Assembly (NCBI GenBank): GCA_017640785.1
Contig: JAEPPZ010000001.1
Coordinates: 577,980-641,979, forward strand
Direction: 5' to 3'
Source of the DNA: Balneola sp.
GTDB taxonomy: Bacteria > Bacteroidota > Rhodothermia > Balneolales > Balneolaceae
DNA: 64,000 nt
Shown here: in pieces, positions 16,703 to 26,180 of the stretch
How the letters are laid out: the number at the start of each line of letters is the position of its first letter
Numbering within the stretch: the stretch's first letter is position 1
Translations under genes and position numbers: made by a program
The notes under the pieces: model-generated
Database searches by the model: none
Seen by the model: only the letters and a program-made list of their open reading frames with translations
Told to the model about the DNA's origin: nothing

Positions 16703-18238
16703 ATGAAGAGATTTAAATTTGTTACAGGTTTTCTATTTGTTTTAATAACATCTTTATCCATTCAGGCCCAGAATCAAACGCTCGTTCAGGATTATTCGCA
16801 ATTGATGAATATTCCCTCTGTGAAAGCTATCGAAGCTTCAGAAACACATCTCTATATACTTTCTGATACAGATGGAATGGCAGTTTTCAGAATAAAACCG
16901 GACGAACTTCAATGGCTTTACACCTCTTCCGGTATGCAGCGTCGTGGATATAACCTTTCTGCTGATGTCCGCTTTGCTTACATGTTTGGACAAAATAAAA
17001 GATTAACCATATTAGAGCCTACATCTATACTGGGAGTATACTCGGCAACTCTTCTTAGGGAAAAACCTTTAGCTGCTGCTCGTTTACAAAATAAACTATA
17101 CGTCGCTTTAGGAGAAGCTGGTCTGGGTTCACTTTCTCTGGACACTCCCGAAAGTGTTGATTCTGAAATTACAATAATTCCTGATGTTGGTGATAATGTG
17201 TCAGTTATTGATCTGGTTTCCTCTCCGACAACGAATCAATTGTTTGTACTTACCGGAAACTCCAAACTGGATGTCTTTAAGTCTGAAGACAATCAACTTT
17301 CTTTCAGCGAAAGCAAAAATATTTCTCAGCGTTTATCTGATCTTTTTATTGACGGTGACAGACTTTGGGGAGCCACTGCTCGTGGAGATGTTTTTGAAAT
17401 TACCGGAAATGGACTGGGAAGAAAAGTCGGCACCATAAACGAAAAAGTCGAAACCATTAAATCCTGGAATGGTTTCACATTTATCCGCTCTGTAACAGGG
17501 AAATTATGGTATTCTAAAAATCGGGAACCACTGATCGCCTGGAAAACAGATACACATGCAGGTAACTACATCGCTAAAAGTGGTGATAAATTATGGCTTG
17601 TAGAAAACAATAAAATAACTCGCCTTGCAGTATCAACTGTTGATCAGAATATTGAGTCTGCACCCGTTGGTCCATTTTCTCTAAAAGATATACCCGACCA
17701 AGTGCTTACTTATCCTAACTCATTATTACTTGGATTAGAAGTAGAAAATGGACATTCAGCAAACGATGTGGAGTTTTCTATACGTTCCAGATCATCATCT
17801 GCTGTAATTAAAAAGCAAGGATTTTACTGGCAACCCAGACCCGATCAAATCGGAATGAACTGGTTTACAATTGTAGGTACAAATTCCAAGGGTCAATCAG
17901 ACAGCACCAGTTTTACTGTTGATGTTCGCTCATTTAATACTCCACCTCGATTTAGTCCTGTAAGGGTTTCAAATATTGCGGTGAATGAACCATTTTCTTT
18001 ACAAATTCAAGCCATTGATCCTGAAGAACCTTCAAGCTCTCTGATCCGCTATATAGGTGTTGATCTCCCTGAAGGTGCTTCTATAAATGAGGAAACTGGA
18101 ATGTTTACATGGACCCCGAATGCAAGACAAGTCGGAGATTTCACATTCCGTGTTATTGCTTCTGATCAACTTGGGGCAGCTTCCTCACAGGATGTCACCT
18201 TAACTGTTCTGGATATCACCAGAGGAGACGGGAATTAA
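16703..18238 (+). CDS. Exported beta-propeller-like protein with C-terminal Ig-like (putative Ig/cadherin) domains
   Basis: A signal peptide (residues 1-22, ending IQAQ) is followed by about 300 residues of repeating strand-turn units typical of a propeller (LYILSDTDGMAVFRI, LYVALGEAGLGSLSL). Two Ig-like repeats follow; the last contains GASINEETGMFTWTPNARQVGDF, the classic putative-Ig signature. It is periplasmic or surface-exposed. The gene sits between the reductase and mutY with very short spacers, so it may be cotranscribed with both. No enzymatic motif was found. Confidence 0.75.
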   Translation: MKRFKFVTGFLFVLITSLSIQAQNQTLVQDYSQLMNIPSVKAIEASETHLYILSDTDGMAVFRIKPDELQWLYTSSGMQRRGYNLSADVRFAYMFGQNKRLTILEPTSILGVYSATLLREKPLAAARLQNKLYVALGEAGLGSLSLDTPESVDSEITIIPDVGDNVSVIDLVSSPTTNQLFVLTGNSKLDVFKSEDNQLSFSESKNISQRLSDLFIDGDRLWGATARGDVFEITGNGLGRKVGTINEKVETIKSWNGFTFIRSVTGKLWYSKNREPLIAWKTDTHAGNYIAKSGDKLWLVENNKITRLAVSTVDQNIESAPVGPFSLKDIPDQVLTYPNSLLLGLEVENGHSANDVEFSIRSRSSSAVIKKQGFYWQPRPDQIGMNWFTIVGTNSKGQSDSTSFTVDVRSFNTPPRFSPVRVSNIAVNEPFSLQIQAIDPEEPSSSLIRYIGVDLPEGASINEETGMFTWTPNARQVGDFTFRVIASDQLGAASSQDVTLTVLDITRGDGN

Positions 18239-18240
18239 GT

Positions 18241-19329
18241 TTGGCCGAACTTTCAAATTCAGAATTTACTGAGAATCTTTTAGACTGGTACAAAGAACAT
18301 AAGCGGGAAATGCCCTGGCGGGGAGAGAAAGATCCCTATAAGATCTGGATCTCTGAGATCATGCTTCAGCAAACCAGAGTTGATCAGGCCTGGCCTTATT
18401 TTGAAAACTTCATGAAGGTATTTCCGACGGTGTTTGATCTGGCTAAAGCAGATCAGCAGAAAGTTTTGAAGGCTTGGGAAGGTTTAGGCTACTACAGCAG
18501 AGCCCGGAATCTGCATGAAGCTTCAAAAATGATCGTAGAGGATTATAATGGAAAGCTTCCTGAGACTTATGACGAGATCATCAAACTAAAAGGGATTGGA
18601 CCTTACACTGCTGCTGCTATCACAAGTATAGCTTTTGGTTTACCTAATGCCGTTGTAGATGGAAATGTAATTCGGGTTATCACCAGATACTTTGGGATTG
18701 AAGATGATGTTCGAAAAACCGGAACAGTAAAAGAGGTTCAATCTCTGGTAAGCGAACTTATAAGTCAGGAACTGCCTGCCGAATTCAATCAGGGGATGAT
18801 GGAACTGGGAGCTACTGTCTGTTCTCCGCATAATCCGGATTGTTTGAACTGCCCCATTCAATCAGGATGTATTGCTACTAAAATTGCTAAGACCGATATC
18901 ATTCCCTACAAATCTAAAGCAAAGAAAAAGCCTCACAAAGTAATTGGTGTTGGAATTATTGAAGCTGAAGATGGTAAACTTTTAATTGCACTAAGACCTG
19001 AAGATGCTATGCTTGGCGGATTATGGGAATTTCCCGGCGGTAAACAGGAAAAAGGAGAAACCATACAACAAACCGTAGAACGCGAACTTCTTGAAGAACT
19101 GGGAGTTGAAGTTCATGCTTATAAAGAATTCATGACTTTGAAGCATACCTATTCCCATTTTTCAATAACAATGCATGCCTGGTTTTGCAAACTAATTTCA
19201 GGAACACCAGAGCCAAGAAGCAGCCAGGAAATACGCTGGGTTGAAAGATCTGAACTTGAAGAATATCCGTTTCCGAAAGCGAATAAAGTATTGACGGAGA
19301 GGCTCGTCAATGATATACCTGAAGATTGA
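18241..19329 (+). CDS. mutY: A/G-specific adenine glycosylase MutY
   Basis: Base-excision repair enzyme removing adenine paired with 8-oxoguanine. Seen: catalytic Glu39 (ISEIMLQQTR), helix-hairpin-helix KLKGIGPYTAAA, catalytic Asp140 in VVDGNV, a four-Cys iron-sulfur loop at Cys194, 201, 204 and 210 with spacing C-x6-C-x2-C-x5-C, and a C-terminal NUDIX-like domain with a full NUDIX box (FPGGKQEKGE then RELLEELG) that reads 8-oxoG. The length of 362 aa is normal. The start is TTG two bases after the previous stop, suggesting coupling. Confidence 0.96.
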   Translation: MAELSNSEFTENLLDWYKEHKREMPWRGEKDPYKIWISEIMLQQTRVDQAWPYFENFMKVFPTVFDLAKADQQKVLKAWEGLGYYSRARNLHEASKMIVEDYNGKLPETYDEIIKLKGIGPYTAAAITSIAFGLPNAVVDGNVIRVITRYFGIEDDVRKTGTVKEVQSLVSELISQELPAEFNQGMMELGATVCSPHNPDCLNCPIQSGCIATKIAKTDIIPYKSKAKKKPHKVIGVGIIEAEDGKLLIALRPEDAMLGGLWEFPGGKQEKGETIQQTVERELLEELGVEVHAYKEFMTLKHTYSHFSITMHAWFCKLISGTPEPRSSQEIRWVERSELEEYPFPKANKVLTERLVNDIPED

Positions 19330-19336
19330 CACACCC

Positions 19337-19366
19337 CTAAAGTCCCCTCTCAAGAGGGGACTTTAG
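19337..19366. repeat. Perfect 13-bp hairpin repeat after mutY
   Basis: CTAAAGTCCCCTC, loop TCAA, GAGGGGACTTTAG. It follows the mutY stop by seven bases and has no T-run, so it is more like a dispersed palindromic repeat than a rho-independent terminator, though it could protect the 3' end of the transcript. Confidence 0.6.
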
Positions 19367-19472
19367 AATAGCCATAGATTGCTACTTTATTTCGAAAATC
19401 TAAAAGTTCGGCATTGGATAAATGGAGGAATAGCATTCAATCATCCACAGAATTAAAACCCTTGCTTTCTTT

Positions 19473-20261
19473 ATGAAAAAACAGCAAAAACTTCTTCAGC
19501 TCAAACCCAAGCTGGACACCCTGGTAAATCGAATCGAACAACCCGAATTCATCGATAACGATCCCATCCAGTTCATGTATGCTTTTGAGGATAAGAACGC
19601 CAAAGAACTTGCCGGATTTTTTGCAGCCATCATGGCTTGGGGGCGCCGTGACATTGTGATCAACAAAGTGGATGATCTTCTCAAAAGAATGGATTACAAA
19701 CCTGCTGATTTCATTTTAAATTTCAATGAATCAGACGCGGAAAAGCTGGACGGTTTTAAACATCGAACGTTTAAACCAATAGATATCTACTGGCTCATCA
19801 AAACACTACAAAGTATTTTAAAAGAGTATAAGACTTTTGAAGGATTTTGGGAGATGTGTTATAAAACATCCAAAACTCAGGATAGAGAATTGATAGCTGT
19901 TTTTCACGAACAGTTCTTCGCTATCCATCCTGAGACTCCCCAAAGAACCAGAAAACATATCTCGAATTCTGAGAAGAACAGCTCCTGCAAGCGATTGTAT
20001 ATGTATTTGCGATGGTGCATCCGAAGTGGTTCTGTTGATCTGAATACGATGAACTTTATGCCAGCCTCTGAGTTAATGATACCTCTCGATGTGCATGTAG
20101 CCAGACAAGCACGAGCTTTAGGAATACTAAAACGAAAACAAAACGATTGGAAAGCAGTTCAGGAGCTAACCCAAAAACTTCGTGTACTGGATCCTAAAGA
20201 TCCTGCTAAATACGACTTTGCTTTGTTTGGATTAGGTGTAAGCGGTTTGGAAATTCCTTAG
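19473..20261 (+). CDS. TIGR02757 (DUF2400) family protein
   Basis: A 262-aa soluble protein. Family-typical segments are DNDPIQFMYAF near the N-terminus, AAIMAWGRRDIV, KRLYMYLRWCIR, and PLDVHVARQARALGI, which resembles a helix-hairpin-helix glycosylase fold. Its function is unknown; the fold similarity and the nearby mutY hint at DNA repair. Its last four bases overlap the end of the convergent DUF3667 gene. Confidence 0.85.
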   Translation: MKKQQKLLQLKPKLDTLVNRIEQPEFIDNDPIQFMYAFEDKNAKELAGFFAAIMAWGRRDIVINKVDDLLKRMDYKPADFILNFNESDAEKLDGFKHRTFKPIDIYWLIKTLQSILKEYKTFEGFWEMCYKTSKTQDRELIAVFHEQFFAIHPETPQRTRKHISNSEKNSSCKRLYMYLRWCIRSGSVDLNTMNFMPASELMIPLDVHVARQARALGILKRKQNDWKAVQELTQKLRVLDPKDPAKYDFALFGLGVSGLEIP

Positions 20262-21025
20262 AAAACAACCATCAAATAAGCTCCTATATAGGTCACTATT
20301 GCCTGAACAATAGCAAAAACCAAGTAACCCAAAAATAACGCTAAAAAGGCTTGTAGATATTCGGAAAAGCCTTTCAATCCTAAGTACTTTATACTTGTCC
20401 ACATCAAAAAGATAAAAGTGACTGGAAGACCAAAAAGAAAGCTTAACCAGGAATCCGCATTTTCTAGGGTCAACATAAATGGAATCATTAATAGCCCAAA
20501 GATCGATAACGTTGTTAATGAGTAAACCATAAGTACATAATGCTCAATAAAACGACCTTTCTTTTTCTTAAAAAACAGCTTCAAGAAAAAAGCCATTGGT
20601 GGTGCTAATAGAACCAGATACAAAACCTGATTAAATTTCTGAAGTAAGGAAACACTAATTTCTGTAACAGCTTCGAAATATGCTTTCCAATCAAAAGATG
20701 GAATTGCTTCTGAAAGCTGTTCAATGGTATCCTCTAACCCTCCCCCTGCACCCATTTCCATCGCATTCTTCATCATTTCCTCGTAGTCAACGAATCTCAC
20801 AGAAATAAAAGTGGTGACTGCAAGAATAAAAATACAATAGCGAAGCGGAGTCACATATTTACCCCGATCTGTAAAATAAGCATCTATCACCACTCCCGGA
20901 GTTTTAATCATTCCCCAAATGGTTCCCGGTAATCCCCGATCCAGATTGAATACATCACCCATAAGCTCTTCCAGAAAGCCTTTATGCTGTGTTTGCTGTG
21001 GTGGCTTTGCCTGTTCTTCGTCCAT
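20258..21025 (-). CDS. DUF3667 family membrane protein
   Basis: A 255-aa protein with a soluble N-terminus containing the family signature FNLDRGLPGTIWGMIKTPG followed by YFTDRGKYVTPLRYC, then four or five membrane helices from about residue 65 onward. The family is common in Bacteroidota and of unknown function. It is transcribed alone, convergent with the TIGR02757 gene and divergent from rpsU. Confidence 0.8.
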   Translation of the reverse strand: MDEEQAKPPQQTQHKGFLEELMGDVFNLDRGLPGTIWGMIKTPGVVIDAYFTDRGKYVTPLRYCIFILAVTTFISVRFVDYEEMMKNAMEMGAGGGLEDTIEQLSEAIPSFDWKAYFEAVTEISVSLLQKFNQVLYLVLLAPPMAFFLKLFFKKKKGRFIEHYVLMVYSLTTLSIFGLLMIPFMLTLENADSWLSFLFGLPVTFIFLMWTSIKYLGLKGFSEYLQAFLALFLGYLVFAIVQAIVTYIGAYLMVVF

Positions 21026-21119
21026 TAAATCGGTAGTTAGTTAAGGAAAATTTAGAATTCTCGATTTTGCCACATTTTTTGTATATTTGCAACCCCAATT
21101 ATGGGATAAAAAACAAACG

Positions 21120-21130
21120 AAAGGAAGTGA
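21120..21130 (+). promoter_or_regulatory. Unusually strong Shine-Dalgarno sequence of rpsU
   Basis: AAAGGAAGTGA agrees with the ideal AAAGGAGGTGA at 10 of 11 positions and ends six bases before the rpsU ATG. Most other genes here have no such site. In Bacteroidota, ribosomal protein bS21 helps hide the anti-Shine-Dalgarno end of 16S rRNA, and rpsU keeps a strong site as an autoregulatory signal; this site fits that scheme. A TATATTTG box at 21082-21089 may be the promoter -7 element, but no -33 box was found at the right distance. Confidence 0.7.
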
Positions 21131-21136
21131 GACTCA

Positions 21137-21331
21137 ATGCTAGGTGTTGAAGTTAAAGACAACGAAAGTGTTGAACGCGCGATAAACAGGTTTAAGAAGC
21201 TTATTACTCGTTCTCGTATTCTTAATGAATATAAGGACAGACAACAGTTTACTAAGCCTTCTATGGAGCGTCGCGAAGCTATGAAAAAAGCTGTGCGCGA
21301 GCAACGTCGCCGTCAACGAGAGAATTATTAG
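21137..21331 (+). CDS. rpsU: 30S ribosomal protein bS21
   Basis: The 64-aa basic protein has the bS21 hallmarks: GVEVKDNESVERAINRFKK at the start and the Arg/Lys-rich tail REQRRRQRENY. It is transcribed alone between a divergent membrane-protein gene and the convergent radA, with its own terminator. Translation is probably autoregulated through the strong Shine-Dalgarno site described at 21120-21130. Confidence 0.97.
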   Translation: MLGVEVKDNESVERAINRFKKLITRSRILNEYKDRQQFTKPSMERREAMKKAVREQRRRQRENY

Positions 21332-21354
21332 ATTCCCGTTGTCATCACAAATTT

Positions 21355-21387
21355 AAGCCCTTGGATTTTATCTAAGGGCTTTTTTTA
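21355..21387 (+). terminator. Rho-independent terminator of rpsU, overlapping the end of radA
   Basis: AAGCCCTT, an 11-base loop, AAGGGCTT, then a T-run. The right arm and T-run lie inside the last codons of the convergent radA, whose final residues KKALR are encoded by the antisense of the hairpin and T-run. Confidence 0.85.
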
Positions 21388-22702
21388 TAGCTTCTTTTAC
21401 GTATCTGATTCCTTCTGATCCTTTCCCCTGAGGAACTACTGAGTTTTTAAAACCCAATTTTGCTGCCTCTTTTTTCCTTTGCTCAATATGAGGCACGATT
21501 CGAACTTCTCCTCCCAATCCGACTTCACCAATAAATGCTGTTCTTTGATTAATGGCTTTATCTGTTAAGCTGGAAACCAACGCACAACAAACACCCAGAT
21601 CTCCGGCGGGATCGTTTAACCTGAACCCACCTGCTATATTCAAATACACATCATGATTCGAAAAACTATAACCCGCTCTTTTTTCCAGAACCGCTAATAA
21701 AAGCGCCAATCTGTTTCTGTCAAAACCATTAGAAGTTCTCTGAGGTGTTCCGTAAGCAGAAGCTGTAACTAAAGCCTGTACCTCAATCAAAAGAGGTCTT
21801 GAGCCTTCCATTGTACATACTATGGCATTTCCGCTTACTCCTTCGGTTTTATCAGAAATGAACAATTCTGACGGGTTTGAAACTTCTATCAAACCATCTT
21901 CTTTCATTTCAAAAACGCCAACTTCCTGCGCCGGACCAAAACGGTTTTTTAAACTCCGAAGCAATCGATAGGTATAATTTTTATCTCCTTCAAACTGAAG
22001 AACGGTATCTACCATATGCTCCAATACTCTCGGGCCTGCAATATCTCCTTCTTTCGTAACATGCCCGATCACAATAGTGGTAATATTCTTCTTCTTTGCT
22101 AGCTGCTGAAACAAAGCCGCGCATTCCTTTACCTGTTGAATACTTCCGGGCATACTTTGGAGCTCAGTTCTATATACGGTCTGGATAGAGTCTACTATCA
22201 AAAGATCCGGTTGTATTTTCTGTACCTCATCAATGATCTTATTGATCTGAGTTTCATTATAGATCAGAAGATTGTTGGAACTAACCCCCAGTCTTTTTGC
22301 TCTCTGTTTTATCTGTCCTGCAGACTCCTCTCCCGCACAGTATAATATCTTTAAGTCGGGATTAGATTTGGCAATTTGAAGGGTTAAAGTACTTTTTCCT
22401 ACTCCCGGTTCTCCTCCGATTAAGATATATGCCCCATTTAGAAAACCTCCTCCAAGCACGCGGTCAAACTCTCTGATATTACTTAAAAATCTGGACTTCT
22501 CGGACGTTTCTACTTCATTCAGGTTCTGAGGTTTAGCCGAATTTTCCAACCCTTCGACTTTTGCCTTATGATTTACAGACTTGCCTTCAACTTTAGATTC
22601 TTCAAAAGTATTCCACTTTCCGCAAGAAGGACAGCTTCCGAGCCATTTTGCTGATGTATGCCCGCAATTATTACAATCAAATTGAGTTCTCTGCTTTGCC
22701 AA
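21368..22702 (-). CDS. radA: DNA repair and recombination protein RadA/Sms
   Basis: Branch-migration ATPase of homologous recombination. Visible: a four-Cys zinc finger (Cys10, 13, 24, 27), Walker A GGEPGVGKST with Lys103, the RadA-specific KNRFG motif, and a C-terminal Lon-like domain with GGEVRIVPHIEQR. The length of 444 aa is standard. It lies two bases after the stop of the flippase-like gene upstream, so the two are likely cotranscribed. Confidence 0.96.
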   Translation of the reverse strand: MAKQRTQFDCNNCGHTSAKWLGSCPSCGKWNTFEESKVEGKSVNHKAKVEGLENSAKPQNLNEVETSEKSRFLSNIREFDRVLGGGFLNGAYILIGGEPGVGKSTLTLQIAKSNPDLKILYCAGEESAGQIKQRAKRLGVSSNNLLIYNETQINKIIDEVQKIQPDLLIVDSIQTVYRTELQSMPGSIQQVKECAALFQQLAKKKNITTIVIGHVTKEGDIAGPRVLEHMVDTVLQFEGDKNYTYRLLRSLKNRFGPAQEVGVFEMKEDGLIEVSNPSELFISDKTEGVSGNAIVCTMEGSRPLLIEVQALVTASAYGTPQRTSNGFDRNRLALLLAVLEKRAGYSFSNHDVYLNIAGGFRLNDPAGDLGVCCALVSSLTDKAINQRTAFIGEVGLGGEVRIVPHIEQRKKEAAKLGFKNSVVPQGKGSEGIRYVKEAIKKALR

Positions 22703-22703
22703 A

Positions 22704-23753
22704 TCAATCTTTTATTATCTGGTTCTCAACAACAGAACGATTTATGTACCATGTGGTTGCCATCATCCCAAATGCAATGCTTATGTAATAACTGATGATC
22801 CTCCAAAGGAATACTGCAAGTCCAATAAACGAAGGTCTTGAAATTAATGGCCCCTGAAAAAGAACAAATAAACCTTCAACGCCACCACTACCGCCGGGTG
22901 TAGGTACAACCAGAAAAGCTAAATTCATTGCTAAACTTCTCAACACAGATAGTACCTCAGGTGCAGGTAATAGACTTAAAATAACAATTGTTGCAAGCGC
23001 AATTCTACAGATCCATGACATCGTGGAAAGGGCAAAAGCTTTGATCAAAAAGCTAAGAGGTTTTTTTCTTAACTGATGAGCATATTCTTCCAGATTCTCG
23101 ACTTCATCAGCAACTTTATCTCTGTACTTTCTCAATAAAGGAAGCTTAAAGACATAAAGCACTACTTTTTTAATAGCTGCAGGATTGATCAGTACTCCAT
23201 AAGCCAATAAACCTGCATACGCCAATAACGAACCATACAAAATTACCATCGAAGCTTCCCCAACCAATCCGATTTCAGGAGGAACAACTTCATAAAATAC
23301 TCCTCCGATTAGCAAAATTGGAATAGCTGCAGCGAACCATATCTGGTCAAGTAGTACACCATATAAAACTATAGCTGTAGCAGATCCTAACTTCATTCCT
23401 TCTTTGTTCATAGCATAAGTAGCCATAGGGGCACCCCCACCAACAGAAGAAGGAGTAACTGCCGAAGTAAAATCCCAAGCTAAAATCACGCGAAATGATG
23501 CGAGCCATGATATTTGTTTTTCAGATAGAAACCGGATCTTAGCTGCTGAAAACCACACTCTCAAAAATGAAACAAAAAGGGCTATAAAAAGCCCTGGTAA
23601 TCGTTTTGGCACCAAGTGCTCAAGAACGCCTGGAGTATAAGTATACCAGATTACCCCAGCCATTGTAGCAATACTCAATCCAATTGATATAATCAGATAT
23701 TTCTTGGATACGAACTTTTGTGGCTGTGTGTTATTTATAGCTTCTGAACTCAA
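22704..23753 (-). CDS. Lysylphosphatidylglycerol synthase TM-domain / flippase-like membrane protein
   Basis: A 349-aa integral membrane protein with eight to nine hydrophobic helices and the family motifs TPSSVGGGAP near residue 100 and VVPTPGGSGGVEG near residue 285. It has no lysyl-transferase domain. The family (UPF0104/LPG_synthase_TM) occurs with lipid flippases and hopanoid or glycolipid genes, but its function here is unknown. It is upstream of radA in the same direction. Confidence 0.85.
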   Translation of the reverse strand: MSSEAINNTQPQKFVSKKYLIISIGLSIATMAGVIWYTYTPGVLEHLVPKRLPGLFIALFVSFLRVWFSAAKIRFLSEKQISWLASFRVILAWDFTSAVTPSSVGGGAPMATYAMNKEGMKLGSATAIVLYGVLLDQIWFAAAIPILLIGGVFYEVVPPEIGLVGEASMVILYGSLLAYAGLLAYGVLINPAAIKKVVLYVFKLPLLRKYRDKVADEVENLEEYAHQLRKKPLSFLIKAFALSTMSWICRIALATIVILSLLPAPEVLSVLRSLAMNLAFLVVPTPGGSGGVEGLFVLFQGPLISRPSFIGLAVFLWRIISYYISIAFGMMATTWYINRSVVENQIIKD

Positions 23754-23781
23754 ATAATCTGGTATTCATTTTTTAGATGAT

Positions 23782-23811
23782 AAAAAAAGCCCTGTCGAAT
23801 AACGACAAGGC
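23782..23811 (-). terminator. Terminator of the class I aldolase gene
   Basis: On the minus strand, GCCTTGTCG, loop TTATT, CGACAGGGC (one G-U pair), then TTTTTTT. It sits 20 bases beyond the aldolase stop codon and separates it from the flippase-like gene. Confidence 0.85.
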
Positions 23812-23830
23812 ATAACTCTTTACGTGCTAA

Positions 23831-24907
23831 TTAAGCTAAAGTTATATCTTCATCAAGATAAACATCCTGAATCATATTCAATAACTTAACACCATCTTTG
23901 ATCGGACGTTGGAACGCTTTTCGACCACTGATAAGTCCCATGCCACCTGCTCTTTTGTTAATAACTGCTGTCTTTACAGCATCAGCAAAGTCATTATCTC
24001 CGGAAGCACCACCTGAGTTTATCAAACCGGCACGACCTGCAAAACAGTTTATAACCTGATATCTGGCTAAATCGATTGGGTGATCTGAAGTCAGTTCAGA
24101 ATAAATTCGCTCATCCAGCTTTCCATAACTTGAATCACCTGTGTTTAAAGCCTTAAAACCACCATTATTAGTAGGTAGTTTTTGCTTAATGATATCAGCA
24201 CCTAAAGTTGTACCAATATGATTTGCCTGACCGGTAAGATCTGCTGATGTATGGTAATCTTTGCCATCCACTTTAAAAGCATTGTTTCTGGTATAGCACC
24301 AAAGAATAGTAGCCATTCCAAGTTCATGTGCATAAGAAAACGCTTCAGCAACTTCCTGTATTTGGCGGCTAGATTCTTCAGAACCGAAATAGATAGTAGC
24401 TCCAACTGCTGCAGCTCCCATATTGTACGCCTGCTCAATATTACCGAACATGATCTGATCAAAAGTATTCGGATATGTCAACAATTCATTATGGTTGATC
24501 TTAACAATAAATGGAATCTTGTGGGCATATTTTCTTGACATGGAAGCAAGTACTCCAAAAGTGGAAGCTACGCCATTACATCCGGCTTCAATTGCAAGCT
24601 TGATAATATTCTCAGGATCGAAATAGTCCGGATTTTTTGCAAATGATGCGCCACCTGAATGCTCAATTCCCTGATCTACAGGAAGAATAGAAACATATCC
24701 TGTTCCACCAAGTCTTCCATGATCAAGCAACCACTGAAGGTTACCTAACACTCTGTTATTTCTATCTGAGTGATACCAAACCTCATCAACATAATTACCG
24801 GATGGCTTGATCAACCGCTCTTTTTTAATAGTTTGGCTGGTATGATTTAGTAAGAAAGATGCTTCATCCCCTAAAAGTTCTTCTATACTCTTTGTTCCAA
24901 GTGACAT
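23831..24907 (-). CDS. fbaB: Class I fructose-bisphosphate aldolase, DhnA/FbaB type
   Basis: Glycolytic and gluconeogenic aldolase forming a Schiff base with fructose 1,6-bisphosphate, needing no metal. The 358-aa TIM barrel shows [11 protein letters not shown] near residue 75, [26 protein letters not shown], and a Lys in [11 protein letters not shown] that corresponds to the Schiff-base lysine of the archaeal-type class. The C-terminal phosphate-binding region is [10 protein letters not shown] and [14 protein letters not shown]. It is a monocistronic gene with its own terminator. Confidence 0.94.
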   Translation of the reverse strand: MSLGTKSIEELLGDEASFLLNHTSQTIKKERLIKPSGNYVDEVWYHSDRNNRVLGNLQWLLDHGRLGGTGYVSILPVDQGIEHSGGASFAKNPDYFDPENIIKLAIEAGCNGVASTFGVLASMSRKYAHKIPFIVKINHNELLTYPNTFDQIMFGNIEQAYNMGAAAVGATIYFGSEESSRQIQEVAEAFSYAHELGMATILWCYTRNNAFKVDGKDYHTSADLTGQANHIGTTLGADIIKQKLPTNNGGFKALNTGDSSYGKLDERIYSELTSDHPIDLARYQVINCFAGRAGLINSGGASGDNDFADAVKTAVINKRAGGMGLISGRKAFQRPIKDGVKLLNMIQDVYLDEDITLA

Positions 24908-25030
24908 AGTTACAATAAATTTGATATTAATTTTAAAGGCTAAAATATAGTAGTTAATCTACGAAATGACTAACAAAGACTATCAAAATCGATGCTGAAA
25001 ATATTGTCGGACATTCCTTAACTTTGAGTT

Positions 25031-26020
25031 ATGAATATTGATGACATCACTTTACCGAAAAAACCGCTTTTCCTAGCACCGATGGAAGACGTAACAGATT
25101 CGCCTTTCAGACAGATTTGCAGAGAAAAGGGTGCCGATATAGTATTTACTGAATTTATCAGCTCTGAAGCACTTATACGTGATTCTGAGATCGCACTTCA
25201 TAAAATGAGCTTTGATGAGAGTGAGCGACCATTTGGAGTTCAGATATTTGGAGGGCGTGAAGAAGCCATGCATGGCGCTGCTAAAGTAGCTTTGAATAAC
25301 AATCCTGATGTAGTTGATATCAACTTCGGTTGCCCTGTTTATAAAGTGGTCAACAAAGGTGCCGGAGCTGCTTGTCTCAAAGATCTTGATATGATGGAGC
25401 GCATGGCTGGAACTGTTGTAGATGCCGTTACTGACAGACCTGTAACCGTAAAAACCAGACTCGGCTGGGATGATGATACTATCAAAATTCAGGAAGTGGC
25501 TTTGATGCTTCAAAAACTGGGAGTGAAAGCATTAACGGTTCATGCCCGAACACGTTGTCAAAAATATAAAGGGGATGCCCGATGGGAATGGCTAAAAAAA
25601 CTTAAAAACACCCCCGGACTTGAAATCCCCATTATTGGAAATGGAGATGTAACTTCTCCTGAACTCGCAAAAAAGATGTTCGACGAAACCGGTGTTGATG
25701 GAGTTATGATCGGCAGGGGCGCCATCGGAAATCCTTGGATCTTTGAACAATCCAGACATTATCTGGAAACAGGAGAGTTATTACCAGAACCAACTTTAGA
25801 AGAAAAGCTGAATGTTTGCGCAGAACAACTTCGTAAATCAGTTGTTCATCAAGGCGAAAAGTACGGCGTTGTGATCATGAAAAAACATTACGGCCAATAT
25901 CTGAAAGGCATTTATAACGGGAAAAAACTCCGTATGGAGCTGATGAAACATGATACGATGGATCCGATTCTGGAAATCCTTCTCAACTTCAAGGAAGAAG
26001 ATACTTTTGCTTTAGCTTGA
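25031..26020 (+). CDS. dusB: tRNA-dihydrouridine synthase, DusB type
   Basis: FMN enzyme reducing uridine in tRNA. It opens with LAPMEDVTDSPFR, has the catalytic Cys101 in NFGCP, FMN and phosphate loops TVKTRLGWDD and VHARTR, and IIGNGDVTS followed by MIGRGAIGNPW. The length of 329 aa is normal. The ATG has no good Shine-Dalgarno; TAACTTTG just upstream (25019-25026) resembles a -7 box but lacks a partner. Confidence 0.94.
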   Translation: MNIDDITLPKKPLFLAPMEDVTDSPFRQICREKGADIVFTEFISSEALIRDSEIALHKMSFDESERPFGVQIFGGREEAMHGAAKVALNNNPDVVDINFGCPVYKVVNKGAGAACLKDLDMMERMAGTVVDAVTDRPVTVKTRLGWDDDTIKIQEVALMLQKLGVKALTVHARTRCQKYKGDARWEWLKKLKNTPGLEIPIIGNGDVTSPELAKKMFDETGVDGVMIGRGAIGNPWIFEQSRHYLETGELLPEPTLEEKLNVCAEQLRKSVVHQGEKYGVVIMKKHYGQYLKGIYNGKKLRMELMKHDTMDPILEILLNFKEEDTFALA

Positions 26021-26030
26021 TGAGTTTATG

Positions 26031-26061
26031 TGCCACAAAAACACGGAAACACTAGATTTTA
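26031..26061. repeat. Copy of the GCCAC/CACxAAA interspersed repeat
   Basis: Just after dusB is the sequence TGCCACAAAAACACGGAAAC and its continuation, matching the left end of the inverted-repeat element around the GxxExxY gene (60557) and the copies at 56302 and 58564. The rest of the 160-base gap to the next gene has nothing recognisable. Confidence 0.55.
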
Positions 26062-26180
26062 ATTCTCTTTCGTGCTTCAAACTTTATAGAGGTAAAAGTT
26101 TTTCGAATCCATTTCGTAACCTTTTTATTTTCATCAAGTGTAATAATTGACAACTCTAATTAAATCGATTTCTTTCTTTA

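Noticed and set aside
21066..21089. Promoter for rpsU made of TTTG and TATATTTG
   Set aside because: The two boxes are only 12 bases apart instead of 19-21, so only the -7 box is plausible and the pair is not claimed.
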